Shown one piece after another: positions 35,632-44,461 of a DNA stretch of 64,000 nt. A program made the translations under genes and the position numbers. Position 1 is the first letter of the stretch. Each line of letters begins with the position of its first letter. The notes under the pieces are model-generated. The model had not been told where the DNA came from, did no database searches, and was given only the letters and a program-made list of their open reading frames with translations. This stretch comes from Methylobacterium terricola. Its GTDB lineage: Bacteria; Pseudomonadota; Alphaproteobacteria; Rhizobiales; Beijerinckiaceae. Location: positions 1 through 64,000 of the forward strand of contig NZ_VDDA01000008.1 in assembly GCF_006151805.1 (NCBI RefSeq), read 5' to 3'.

Positions 35632-36726
35632 ATGGACGCGCAGCACGGTGACGGATCGGGGATCGACGGCGCGGCGCGCGGGCGCCCCCGCCCGGCGCGG
35701 GCCTCCGGCCTCCGGCTCACAATCCTGGCCGGCCTCGCCACAGGAGGTGTTTCCGGCGCGCAAGCCGCCGACCTCGTGGTCGGGGCCTTCGGGGGCGTCT
35801 GGGAGCAGAGCCTGCGGCGCTGCGTCGTCGAGCCGTTCCAGAAGAAGACCGGCAAGACGGTTGACGTGGTGCTCGGCGCCCCGATCCAGTGGCTGAACCA
35901 GATCGCCGCGAGCCCGGGCAAGCCGCCCCTCGACATCGTCTACAACCCGTCCGAGACCGCCTACGACGCGATCAACCGCGGCCTCGTCGACCGCTTCACC
36001 CCGGACAAGGTGCCGAACCTCGCCAAGCTCGGGCCGCGTTTCGCGGGCCTCGGCGACGGCTACGGCGCGCCGCACAATTACGGCGGCATGGGCCTCATCT
36101 ACAACACCGAGACGGTGCCCGAGCCGCCCAAGGACTGGAAGTCCTTCGTCGAGGGCACGGTGGCGGGCAAGTGGAAGGCTGCCATGCCGAACGTCAACTA
36201 TCCGAGCGGCGGCCTGACCGTGTCGGTCTGGAGCTTCGCCACGCTGTATGGCGGCGGCATCGACGACGTCGCGCCCGGCCTCGCCGCGGTCAAGCGCATG
36301 CAGAAGAGCGGCAATCTCAGCCTGTGGACCGACCCCAACGGCGTCCTCAACGGCCTGAGGAGCGGCGACATCGACATGGCGATGTATTGGGACGGCCGCG
36401 CCTGGACGTTCATCGACGACAAGAACCCGCAGTTCAAGTACGTCAATCCCGATCCGGGCGTCATCGTCGGGCTGACCTGGATCCAGAAGGTCAAGAACGG
36501 CAGCGACCTCGGCTACGCCTTCGCCGACCTGTCGCTCAGCGCCGAGGCGCAATCCTGCTTCGGCAGCGCGATCCGCTACGGCGTGGTCAACAAGGACGCG
36601 GTGTTCGATCCCAAGATCGCGCACGAGATCACGGCGCCCGAGCGCCTGATCTTCCCGCCGTTCCAGGAGATCCCGCCGCGCCAGGCGAAGTGGGTCGAGA
36701 CCTGGAACAAGGAAATCGGACGCTGA
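35632..36726 (+). CDS. ABC transporter substrate-binding protein (PotD-like), second importer
   Basis: 364 residues. An unusually long polar N-terminal region (about 30 residues, GARGRPRPARASG) precedes the hydrophobic export segment LRLTILAGLATGGVSGAQA. The actual start may be internal, but no downstream ATG precedes the signal, so the ATG is kept. The mature protein shows binding-fold segments LVVGAFGGVWEQ, YNPSETAYDAI, GGMGLIYNTETV and DIDMAMYWDGRAWTF. Encoded divergently from its ATPase/permease operon (32498-35351) and upstream of a HyuA/HyuB pair, so the cargo is probably a cyclic amide or related nitrogen compound. Confidence 0.88.
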   Translation: MDAQHGDGSGIDGAARGRPRPARASGLRLTILAGLATGGVSGAQAADLVVGAFGGVWEQSLRRCVVEPFQKKTGKTVDVVLGAPIQWLNQIAASPGKPPLDIVYNPSETAYDAINRGLVDRFTPDKVPNLAKLGPRFAGLGDGYGAPHNYGGMGLIYNTETVPEPPKDWKSFVEGTVAGKWKAAMPNVNYPSGGLTVSVWSFATLYGGGIDDVAPGLAAVKRMQKSGNLSLWTDPNGVLNGLRSGDIDMAMYWDGRAWTFIDDKNPQFKYVNPDPGVIVGLTWIQKVKNGSDLGYAFADLSLSAEAQSCFGSAIRYGVVNKDAVFDPKIAHEITAPERLIFPPFQEIPPRQAKWVETWNKEIGR

Positions 36727-36759
36727 GGGCCTGACGGGCCGGACACGCGAGGCCGTTCG

Positions 36760-36844
36760 AAGGCCGGGCCGAGCGCGGCAGTCTCTCCAAGGCCGGGCCA
36801 AGCCCGGCGGTCTGTCTGAGGCCGGGCCAAGCCCGGCCGGGAGG
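36760..36844 (+). repeat. Three near-identical ~29-base GC-rich repeats
   Basis: AGGCCGGGCC recurs three times at about 29-30 base spacing (near 36760, 36789 and 36818), the last two followed by AAGCCCGG. Each later unit can fold as CCGGGC-CAA-GCCCGG. The array fills the gap between the binding-protein stop and the HyuA start and ends about seven bases before that ATG, so the mRNA leader would be strongly structured. Confidence 0.7.
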
Positions 36845-36851
36845 CAAGGTC

Positions 36852-38900
36852 ATGGTTTACCGGGTAGGCGTCGACATCGGCGGGTCGTTCACCGACTTCG
36901 CCCTCTTCGACGAGGCGACGCAGAGCCTCAGGAGCCTCAAGGTGTTCTCGCGCCCCGACGAGCCCGGGGCGGAGGTGATCGCCGGCATCAAGCTCGCGGG
37001 CGAGCGCTACGGCATCGGCCCGGCGGACATCGCCTACTTCACCCACGGCACCACGGTCGGCATCAACACGGTGATCCAGCGCAAGGGCCTGCGTCTGGCG
37101 TTGTTCACCACCGAGCATTTTCGCGACGTGCTCGAGATCGCCCGGCTCAAGATCCCGGACATGTACAACCTGCTCTCGAAGCGTCCGGCGCCGCTGATCC
37201 CCCGCGACCGGGTCTTCGGCGTCGCCGGCCGCCTCGACGCGGACGGGCGCGAGCTCCAGCCGCTCGACCCCGAGAGCCTGCGCGCGGCGGTGGCGGGCGC
37301 CAAGGCGGCGGGCGCCGAGGGCATCGTGGTGTCGTTCCTCCACGCCTACCGCAACCCGGCCCACGAGGAGGCCGCGAAGGCGATGATCGAGGGGCTCGCG
37401 CCCGGGCTCCCGGTCTTCCTGTCGAGCGCGACCTGGCCGATCATCCGCGAATACGAGCGGACCATCACGGCGGCGATCGGCGCCTACGTGCAACCCCGGG
37501 TCGCGCACTATCTCGGCTCGCTCCAGGCCGCCCTGCACTCGATCGGCGTCGCGCCCGAGCCGCGGCTGACCAAGTCCAACGGCGGCATCATGACCGCCGA
37601 GCAGGGCAAGAGCGAGTGCGTGCAGATGATCCTCTCGGGCACCGCCTCGGGGGTGATCGGCGCGGCCTACGTCGCCGAGACCTGCGGCATCCCGCGCTGC
37701 ATGAGCCTCGACATCGGCGGCACCTCGGCGGACGTGGCGATCATCGTCGACGGTCAGCCGCAATACGGCACCGGCGAGCAGATCGGCGACTTCCAGATCC
37801 ATATTCCATCGGTCTCGGTGTCCTCGATCGGCGAGGGCGGCGGCTCGATCGCCTGGATCGACGGACAGGGCGTGCTGAAAGTCGGGCCCGAGAGCGCCGG
37901 CTCGCGGCCGGGCCCGGCCTGCTACGGCCGCGGCGGCATGCGTGCGACGATCACCGACGCCTTCGCGGCGCTCGGCCTCGTCGGTCTTGCCGAGATCGGC
38001 TACGCCGCCGTCACGATCGACCGCGAGCGCGCCCGCGCCGTCGTCGGCGACCTCGCCCGCCCGCTCGGGCGCAGCGTCGAGGAGACCGCCGAGGCGATCA
38101 TCCGGATCGCGGTCTCGGGCATGTACACCGACGTGAGCGCGCTGGTGTCGCGCTTCGGCATCGACCCGCGGGAATTCTCCTGCCTCGCCTTCGGCGGCGC
38201 CGGGCCGATGATGGCCTGCTTCCTCGCCCGCGAGCTCGGCATGCGCGAGGTCGTGGTGCCGCTGACGCCGGGCGTGCTCTCGGCCCTCGGCGGCCTCATC
38301 GCCGACCTGAAGAACGACTTCATCAAGACTCTCTACGCCGACCTGACCCCCGACCTCGCGCCGGCCCTGCGCGAGGCCTTCGCGGAGCTGAAAAGCCGCG
38401 GGCTCGCCTGGCTGCACGGCGATCAGGGCTATGACGGCCCGGCCGCCCTCGCCTGCTCGGCCGAGCTGCGCTACCGCGGCCAGTCCTTCGAGATCGACAC
38501 GGCCATCGACGCGGCGAGCGCCGAGGCCGGGGACGTCGCGGCGATCGCTGCGGCCTTCCACGCCGAGCACGAGCGGGTCTACGGCCATGCCGACCGCCAC
38601 GCCGCCCTGCAGGTGATCTCGCTGCGGCTCGTCGTCAGCGGCCGCACCGTCAAGCCGGACCTGCCGCGCCACGATCTTAGTCCCGGCCCGGCCCCGATGG
38701 TGCGCACGACCACCGCCTTCCTCGACGGCGCCGAGCGCGAGGTCGCGGTCTACCGCCGCGATGACCTCCGCCCCGGCCAGACCTTCGCGGGGCCGGCCAT
38801 CGTCACCCAGGACGATTGCACCACGATCCTGCCCCCGGGCCTCGCGGCGCGGGTCGACGCCTACGCCAACCTGCGCATCAGCCCGGAGGCCGCCCGGTGA
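36852..38900 (+). CDS. hyuA: Hydantoinase A / oxoprolinase-family ATPase subunit (second pair)
   Basis: 682 residues. ATP-binding motif DIGGSFTD at residues 8-15, HGTTVGINTVIQ near 63, second phosphate motif DIGGTSADV near 290, and FGGAGPMMA near 450. Length equals the copy at 21855, but the surrounding sequence is clearly different, so this is an older paralogue rather than a recent duplication. The ribosome-binding region GGGAGGCAAGG overlaps the edge of the GC-rich repeat array. The stop overlaps the HyuB start (GTGA). Confidence 0.93.
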   Translation: MVYRVGVDIGGSFTDFALFDEATQSLRSLKVFSRPDEPGAEVIAGIKLAGERYGIGPADIAYFTHGTTVGINTVIQRKGLRLALFTTEHFRDVLEIARLKIPDMYNLLSKRPAPLIPRDRVFGVAGRLDADGRELQPLDPESLRAAVAGAKAAGAEGIVVSFLHAYRNPAHEEAAKAMIEGLAPGLPVFLSSATWPIIREYERTITAAIGAYVQPRVAHYLGSLQAALHSIGVAPEPRLTKSNGGIMTAEQGKSECVQMILSGTASGVIGAAYVAETCGIPRCMSLDIGGTSADVAIIVDGQPQYGTGEQIGDFQIHIPSVSVSSIGEGGGSIAWIDGQGVLKVGPESAGSRPGPACYGRGGMRATITDAFAALGLVGLAEIGYAAVTIDRERARAVVGDLARPLGRSVEETAEAIIRIAVSGMYTDVSALVSRFGIDPREFSCLAFGGAGPMMACFLARELGMREVVVPLTPGVLSALGGLIADLKNDFIKTLYADLTPDLAPALREAFAELKSRGLAWLHGDQGYDGPAALACSAELRYRGQSFEIDTAIDAASAEAGDVAAIAAAFHAEHERVYGHADRHAALQVISLRLVVSGRTVKPDLPRHDLSPGPAPMVRTTTAFLDGAEREVAVYRRDDLRPGQTFAGPAIVTQDDCTTILPPGLAARVDAYANLRISPEAAR

Positions 38901-40912
38901 CGCTCGACCGCACGAATCTCCAGGTCCTCGCCAATTACTGCGCCGCCGCGGCGGAGAGCATGGGCTGGACCCTGATGCGCACCGCGCACTCGACCTTCGT
39001 CAAGGAGACCGAGGATTTTTCCTGCCAGGTGCTGACGCCCGAGGGGCTGACCGTCGCGTCCCCCAAGACCTTCGGGGCGACGTGGTATACCGGCCTCGAT
39101 TACGGCGAGGTGATCCCGCTCTTCGACTACCGCGAGGGCGACATCTGCCTCACCAGCGACCCCTATGCCGGCTACGTCGCGACCCACACCCCGGACGTCC
39201 ATATCTGGAAGCCGGTCTTTCGCGATGGCGAGATCGTCTGCTTCGTCGGCTGCCACATCCACAACACCGATGTCGGCGGCGCCGTGCCGGCGACCCTGTC
39301 GCGCAGCCTGACCGAGATCCACCAGGAGGGCCTGCGCATCCCGCCGATGCGGCTGATGCGCGACGGCGTCATGAACGAGGACCTGCTGCGGCTGATCGCC
39401 AACAACGTGCGTCTGCCGGAGCAGAACTGGGGCGACCTCAACGCCCAGATCGCCTGCGTCAACGTCGGCGAGCGCAAGATCCACGAGATCATCGACCGCT
39501 TCGGCAAGGACGACTTTCGCGATGGCCTGGCCGGCCTGCTCGACTACGCCGAGAGCCAGGCGCGGGCGGTGATCGCCAAGATCCCCGATGGCGCGTACTT
39601 CTTCGCCGACTACGCCGACGAGGACCAGGCCGGCGGCTATCCGGTGCGGGTCGCCGTCACCCTGACGATCCACGGCGACAGCCTGACCCTCGACTTCACC
39701 GGCAGCGACCCGCAGCTCGCCTCGTCCCTCAACGTGCCGACCGGCGGCAAGGAGCGCCACGCCCTGGCGATGGTCGGCGTCGTCTACGCCCTCTACGCCC
39801 AGGACCGGACCGCGATGCTGAATGCCGGCTTCGTGCGGCCGGCCCGCGCCGTCCTGCCGGAGGGCTCGGTGATGAATGCCGTGATGCCGGCAGCGGTCGG
39901 CATGCGCAGCCTGATGTGCAACCTCGCCCAGACCGTGGTGCTCGGCGCCTTCTGCCGCGCCCTGCCCGACCGGATGCCGGCCTCGCCGGGCAGCGGCATG
40001 AGCCTGATGAACGTCAAGACCTCGACCCGCACCGGACGCGCGGTGATGGCCTCGATCGGGCCGGTCGGCGGCGGCGGCGGCGGCAGCCCGGGGGCCGACG
40101 GTGCCGAGGGCTGCGGCGCCAACATGTCCTACCTCAAGAACACCCCGGTCGAGATCAACGAGGCCGAGGTGCCGGTGCGGATCCTGCGCTACGGGCTGGT
40201 GCCGGATTCCGGCGGGCCGGGGCGCTGGCGCGGCGGCACGGCCCTGGAGATGGAGTTCCAGCTCTTCGCGCCGCAATCGATGGTGACGGCGCGCAACCGC
40301 GACCGCTCGGTCTTCTCGGCCTGGGGCCTGCGCGGCGGCCGCTCGGGCGCCCCATCGCGCTTCGCCCGCAACCCCGGCACGGACGCCGTCGTGGAGCTCG
40401 GTTCCATCGACATCGTGCCCTGCGATCCGGGCGACATCATCCTGATCCAGGGCCCGGGCGCCGGCGGCTACGGCGACCCGCTCGCGCGCCCGACGGAGGA
40501 GGTGATCGCCGACGTGCGCCGGGGCTTCGTCTCGGCCGCGCGGGCGCGGGAGGATTACGGCGTCGTGCTCGGACCCGACCTCGCCCTCGATGCCGCGGCG
40601 ACCGCCCGCCTGCGCGGCGAGCGGTCGCCGGAGAGCGACGGGCCTGCATTCGGCCACGGACCGGGCCGGGTCGCCTTCGAGCGGGTCTGGACGGAGGAGC
40701 GCTACGCGACCCTCACCCGGATCCTCGCCGCAATCCCGGTCACCTGGCGCTTCTTCGTCAAGCACCAGGTCTTCGGCGCCCTCAAGGGCCGCGAGGCGCC
40801 CGCGGGGGGCGGGGCGCCGGACGTCGAGGCGGCCTACGAGGCCCTGTGCGCGCGCTTCGGCGACCTGCCGCGGCTCGCGGCGATCCGCACGCCTGCGCGG
40901 GCGGGCGAGTAG
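38897..40912 (+). CDS. hyuB: Hydantoinase B / oxoprolinase-family subunit (second pair)
   Basis: 671 residues from a GTG overlapping the HyuA stop. Family motifs: MRTAHSTFVKETEDFSCQVL near residue 27, YRYEGDICLTSDPYAG-type segment near 80, HIHNTDVGG near 118, and the glycine-rich loop GGGGGGSPGADG near 395. The extra ~65 residues after QGPGAGGYGDP, compared with the copy at 20051, form a C-terminal domain (FFVKHQVFGALKG), which resembles the acetone/acetophenone-carboxylase-like lineage. Works with the preceding HyuA; cyclic amide hydrolysis or ATP-dependent carboxylation are both possible. Confidence 0.92.
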   Translation: MTLDRTNLQVLANYCAAAAESMGWTLMRTAHSTFVKETEDFSCQVLTPEGLTVASPKTFGATWYTGLDYGEVIPLFDYREGDICLTSDPYAGYVATHTPDVHIWKPVFRDGEIVCFVGCHIHNTDVGGAVPATLSRSLTEIHQEGLRIPPMRLMRDGVMNEDLLRLIANNVRLPEQNWGDLNAQIACVNVGERKIHEIIDRFGKDDFRDGLAGLLDYAESQARAVIAKIPDGAYFFADYADEDQAGGYPVRVAVTLTIHGDSLTLDFTGSDPQLASSLNVPTGGKERHALAMVGVVYALYAQDRTAMLNAGFVRPARAVLPEGSVMNAVMPAAVGMRSLMCNLAQTVVLGAFCRALPDRMPASPGSGMSLMNVKTSTRTGRAVMASIGPVGGGGGGSPGADGAEGCGANMSYLKNTPVEINEAEVPVRILRYGLVPDSGGPGRWRGGTALEMEFQLFAPQSMVTARNRDRSVFSAWGLRGGRSGAPSRFARNPGTDAVVELGSIDIVPCDPGDIILIQGPGAGGYGDPLARPTEEVIADVRRGFVSAARAREDYGVVLGPDLALDAAATARLRGERSPESDGPAFGHGPGRVAFERVWTEERYATLTRILAAIPVTWRFFVKHQVFGALKGREAPAGGGAPDVEAAYEALCARFGDLPRLAAIRTPARAGE

Positions 40913-40921
40913 GAGGGCGCG

Positions 40922-42088
40922 ATGGCCGAGACCCTGCTGTTCAGCGAACTGCGCCTGCGCGAGGTCGCCTTCCCGAACCGGGTCGTGATCGCCCCGATGC
41001 AGATGTACAAGGCGGCCCCCGACGGGCTCGCCACCGACTGGCACTTCCAGCATCTCGCCAAATACGCGGTCGGCGGGGCCGGCACGGTGATGACCGAGGC
41101 GCTGATCGTCGATCCGGTCGGGCGCAACACCTACGGCGATCTCGGCATCTGGTCCGACGACCACGTGCCGCCGCTTGCCCGCATCGCCGCCTTCGTGCAG
41201 GAGCAGGGCAGCCTCGCGGCGGCGCAGCTCCACCATGCCGGCCCGAAATCCTCGCGCCAGCGTCCCTGGGAGGGCCTCGGCCCCCTCGGCGCGGCCGAGG
41301 CGGCGCGGGGCGAAACGCCCTGGCAGCCGGTCGCGGCTTCCGACGGGCGCAGCGTCGAGGGCTGGCACCAGCCGCGGGCGATGACCACCGACGAGATCGC
41401 CCGGCTGGTCGAGGATTACGGCCGCGGCGCCGCCCGGGTGGCCCGGGCCGGCTACGACGTGCTCGATATCCACGCCGCCCACGGCTACCTGATCCACTCC
41501 TTCCTCTCGCCGGTCTCGAACCGCCGCGAGGATGCTTACGGCGGCGATCGGGCCGGGCGGATGCGTTTCGCGCTCGAGGTCGCCGAGAGCGTGCGGGCGC
41601 ATTGGCCGGCGGGCAAGCCGCTCCTGTTCCGCATCTCCTGCGTCGACTGGCGCCCCGACCTCGACACTCGCAGCGACGGCTGGACCATCGCGGACAGCAT
41701 CGTGCTCGCCCGCGAGCTCGCCGCCCGCGGCGTCGACGTCATCGACTGCTCGTCCGGCGGGATCCGGGCCGAGAACTCGATGATGGACTACGCCAAGACC
41801 CGCACGCGGCTCCAGCGTGGCCATCAGGTGCCCTATGCCGAGGCGATCCGGCGCGAGACCGGCATTCCGACGATGGCGGTCGGGGTGATCCTCGATGGGC
41901 CGCAAGCCGAGGCGATCCTGCAGGCGGGCCAGGCCGACCTCATCGCCATCGGCCGCGAGGCGTTGACCGACCCGCACTGGGCGCTGCACGCCGCGCAGGC
42001 GCTCGGCGCGGACCCGGAGTGGCGCCGTTGGCCGCCCTCCTACGGGTGGTGGCTGGAACTGCGCGAGCGCATCGGCATCGCGGGCTGA
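40922..42088 (+). CDS. NADH:flavin oxidoreductase, Old Yellow Enzyme family
   Basis: 388 residues, a single TIM barrel. FMN-binding strand VVIAPMQMYKA near residue 22, then HFQHLAKYAVGGAGTVMTEA, QLHHAGPKSS, HAAHGYLIHSFLSP and NRREDAYGG are classic for the YqjM/NamA subgroup. The cysteine that tunes the flavin in YqjM (MSPMCMY) is replaced by glutamine here (IAPMQMY), so redox behaviour may differ. C-terminal GREALTDPHW closes the FMN phosphate site. Likely an ene-reductase or amine/enoate oxidoreductase in the same catabolic operon, nine bases after HyuB. Confidence 0.9.
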   Translation: MAETLLFSELRLREVAFPNRVVIAPMQMYKAAPDGLATDWHFQHLAKYAVGGAGTVMTEALIVDPVGRNTYGDLGIWSDDHVPPLARIAAFVQEQGSLAAAQLHHAGPKSSRQRPWEGLGPLGAAEAARGETPWQPVAASDGRSVEGWHQPRAMTTDEIARLVEDYGRGAARVARAGYDVLDIHAAHGYLIHSFLSPVSNRREDAYGGDRAGRMRFALEVAESVRAHWPAGKPLLFRISCVDWRPDLDTRSDGWTIADSIVLARELAARGVDVIDCSSGGIRAENSMMDYAKTRTRLQRGHQVPYAEAIRRETGIPTMAVGVILDGPQAEAILQAGQADLIAIGREALTDPHWALHAAQALGADPEWRRWPPSYGWWLELRERIGIAG

Positions 42089-42115
42089 CGACCGGGCACG
42101 AGGAGGACGGCGATC

Positions 42116-42871
42116 ATGGACATCCGTCTCGATGGGCGCGTGGTGCTGGTGACCGGCGCCGCGCAGGGAATCGGACGCGCCCTCGCGCAGGCGTTCCGTG
42201 ATGCCGGCGCGCGGGTGCACCTGACCGATCTCGACGCCGACGGCGTCGCGGCAGTCGGGCGCGACCTCGGCCTGCCGGCGAAGGCCGGCGACCTCTCGGA
42301 CCGGGAGGTGGCGCACGGGCTCGTGCGCGACGTCCTTGGCCAGGAAGGGCGGCTCGACATCCTGGCACTCGCCGCCGGCGGCGTGCGCGGCCAGGTCGGC
42401 GGGCCGATCGAGGCGGTGACCGAGGCGGCGTGGCGGGCCCTGTTCCAGGCCAATGTCGACGCGGCCTTCTGGGTCGCCCAGGCCGCCGCCCCGCACCTGC
42501 GGCAGGCCGGCTGGGGCCGGATCGTCGCCATCGCCTCCGGCGCGGGCCTGCGGCCGAGCCTCACCGGCATCCAGGCCTACGCGGCGGCCAAGCATGCCCT
42601 CGTCGGGGTGGTGCGCCAGCTCTCCTGGGAGTTCGGGCCGCACGGCACCACGGTGAACGGGGTCGCGCCGGGCCTGATCCTCACCAACCCGGCGACCCAC
42701 GCGCAGTGGGAGGCCTACGGCGAGGCCGGGCAGGCGCGGATCCTCGACTCGCTCCACACCCGCCGCCTCGGCGCGCCCGAGGACATCGCCGCGGCGGCCC
42801 TGTTCCTGGCGAGCGAGCAGGCGGGCTGGATCACCGGCCAGATCCTGGCCGTCGACGGCGGGCGCCTCTGA
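42116..42871 (+). CDS. SDR-family NAD(P)-dependent oxidoreductase
   Basis: 251 residues. Cofactor motif TGAAQGIG at 13-20, active-site Y155 and K159 in YAAAK, and the serine of IASGAG upstream of them. GQILAVDGGRL at the C terminus is the FabG-like end. The start has GAGGAGGACG upstream. It is 27 bases behind the Old Yellow Enzyme relative and ends the HyuA-HyuB-OYE-SDR operon. Substrate not known. Confidence 0.9.
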   Translation: MDIRLDGRVVLVTGAAQGIGRALAQAFRDAGARVHLTDLDADGVAAVGRDLGLPAKAGDLSDREVAHGLVRDVLGQEGRLDILALAAGGVRGQVGGPIEAVTEAAWRALFQANVDAAFWVAQAAAPHLRQAGWGRIVAIASGAGLRPSLTGIQAYAAAKHALVGVVRQLSWEFGPHGTTVNGVAPGLILTNPATHAQWEAYGEAGQARILDSLHTRRLGAPEDIAAAALFLASEQAGWITGQILAVDGGRL

Positions 42872-43039
42872 GCAGATTTCGCCGAAGCGGTTACCGGTTC
42901 GGCGCCAAAACTCTGCGACAGAACAAGACCCTGAGCGGGCGAAGCGTTGGCCTGCCAACGCAAGTCTGCTTGGAGCATTCTCCGACGGAGCGGACACCGG
43001 TTCGTCGAAGAAAATGCTGCAAAGTCAGAAACTTAGAGC
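42871..43039 (+). repeat. Two diverged copies of a ~66-base intergenic repeat
   Basis: Copy A (42871-42936) and copy B (42974-43039) align end to end, with matching blocks AGCGG..ACCGGTTCG, AAAA.T.TGC and a final AGAGC/TGAGC. Copy A holds inverted arms CGCCGAA and TTCGGCG, copy B CGACG and CGTCG. The sequence type resembles dispersed palindromic repeats common in Methylobacterium intergenic DNA. It lies between the SDR gene and the amine oxidase gene. Confidence 0.6.
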
Positions 43040-43097
43040 ATCGCTCGGTTGCCGCGTGATCGGGCAGGGCTCTCAGCGCGGATCAAGGGAGGATCGA

Positions 43098-44396
43098 ATG
43101 AGTGTGCGCGACGCCTATTGGTGGCAGGCCGCGCCCCTGGCGACGCTGCCGCAGGTGCCGGTCGCCCAGACCTGCGACGTCGCGGTGGTCGGGGCCGGCT
43201 ATACCGGGCTGTCGGCGGCGATCACGCTCGCGCGGGCCGGGCGATCGGTCCAGGTCTTCGACCGCCAGCATCCCGGCGAGGGCGCCTCGACCCGCAATGG
43301 CGGCATCACCAGCGGCAACCTGCGCCTCAGCCGCGCCGAGATGGTGCGCCGCTTCGGCGAGGCGCGGGCCGACGCGGTCCTGGCCGAGGCCAAGGCGGCG
43401 CGGGAGGACCTCTACGCCTTCATCGCGCGCGAGGGCATCGACTGCGACTTCCGGTTGACCGGCCGCTTCGCCGGCGCGGCGACCCCGGAGGATTACGACG
43501 GCCTCGCCCGCGAGGCGGAGCACCTGCAGCGCACCCTCGGCATCGACGCCCACCCGGTCTCGCGCGCCGACCAGCGCCAGTATATCGGCACCGACTACTA
43601 TCATGGCGGCAATGTCCGCATGGATATCGGCGGCCTGCATCCGGGAAAGTTCCATGCCGGGATGCTGCGCCTGGCGCGGGAGGCGGGCGCGACGATCCAC
43701 GGCGAGACGGCGGTGCTCGGCATCCGGCAGGAGGGCGACGGCCACGCGGTGACGACGGCGCGGGGAACCGTGCGGGCCGGCCACGTCATCGTCGGCACCA
43801 ACGGCTACACCGACGCCGCGGATCGCTGGCTGCGCCGCCGCCTGGTCCCGGTCCGCAGCCGCATCGTCGCGACCGCGCCGCTCTCGCCGAACCTGATGGG
43901 CGAGTTGATGCCGCCGCGGATGATGTACACCGAAACGCGCCGGCTGCATTACTACTACCGCCCTTCGCCCGACGGGACCCGGATCCTGTTCGGCGGCCGC
44001 GACGGCACGATCGCCGGCGACCCGGACTGGCCGGTCGACAACCTGCGGCGGGCCCTCGCCGACATCTTCCCGGCCCTCGACGGGGTCGACATCGCCCAGA
44101 GCTGGTACGGCTACGTCGCCATGAACCGCGACATGATCCCCCGGATCTTCAGCCGCCGGGGCGTGCGCTACGCCGCGGGCTATTGCGGCTCCGGCGTGGT
44201 CTGGGCGCGGTGGGCCGGTCAGAAGGCCGCCCTCCAGGTCCTGGGCGACCAGGCCGGAATCTCGGCCCTCGACTTTCGGGCTCCCGGCTTCGTGCCGCTG
44301 ATGAACGGCACCGCCTGGTTCATGCCGGGCGTGTTCGCGTGGCTCAGCCTTCGCGACCGCCTCGCCGCCCGGCGCACGGCGCGGCGGAGCGCATGA
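43098..44396 (+). CDS. FAD-dependent amine/amino-acid oxidoreductase (DAO family, PuuB-like)
   Basis: 432 residues with GGGAGG upstream of the ATG. The N terminus SVRDAYWWQAAPLATLPQVP and FAD motif GAGYTG at 32-37, followed by NGGITSGNLR, are typical of gamma-glutamylputrescine oxidase and related DAO proteins. RSRIVATAPL, YYRPSPDGTRILFGGRDG and a C-terminal GYCGSGVVWARWAGQ complete the FAD fold. It probably oxidises the C-N bond of an amino acid or polyamine conjugate. An XRE-cupin gene follows by 65 bases, as puuR goes with puuB in putrescine utilisation. Confidence 0.88.
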   Translation: MSVRDAYWWQAAPLATLPQVPVAQTCDVAVVGAGYTGLSAAITLARAGRSVQVFDRQHPGEGASTRNGGITSGNLRLSRAEMVRRFGEARADAVLAEAKAAREDLYAFIAREGIDCDFRLTGRFAGAATPEDYDGLAREAEHLQRTLGIDAHPVSRADQRQYIGTDYYHGGNVRMDIGGLHPGKFHAGMLRLAREAGATIHGETAVLGIRQEGDGHAVTTARGTVRAGHVIVGTNGYTDAADRWLRRRLVPVRSRIVATAPLSPNLMGELMPPRMMYTETRRLHYYYRPSPDGTRILFGGRDGTIAGDPDWPVDNLRRALADIFPALDGVDIAQSWYGYVAMNRDMIPRIFSRRGVRYAAGYCGSGVVWARWAGQKAALQVLGDQAGISALDFRAPGFVPLMNGTAWFMPGVFAWLSLRDRLAARRTARRSA

Positions 44397-44461
44397 CCGG
44401 GGATTGATTCCGACGTTGCGTCAGGCGAAGGACGGGCCCACGACCGGGAGTGAAGGACGAG

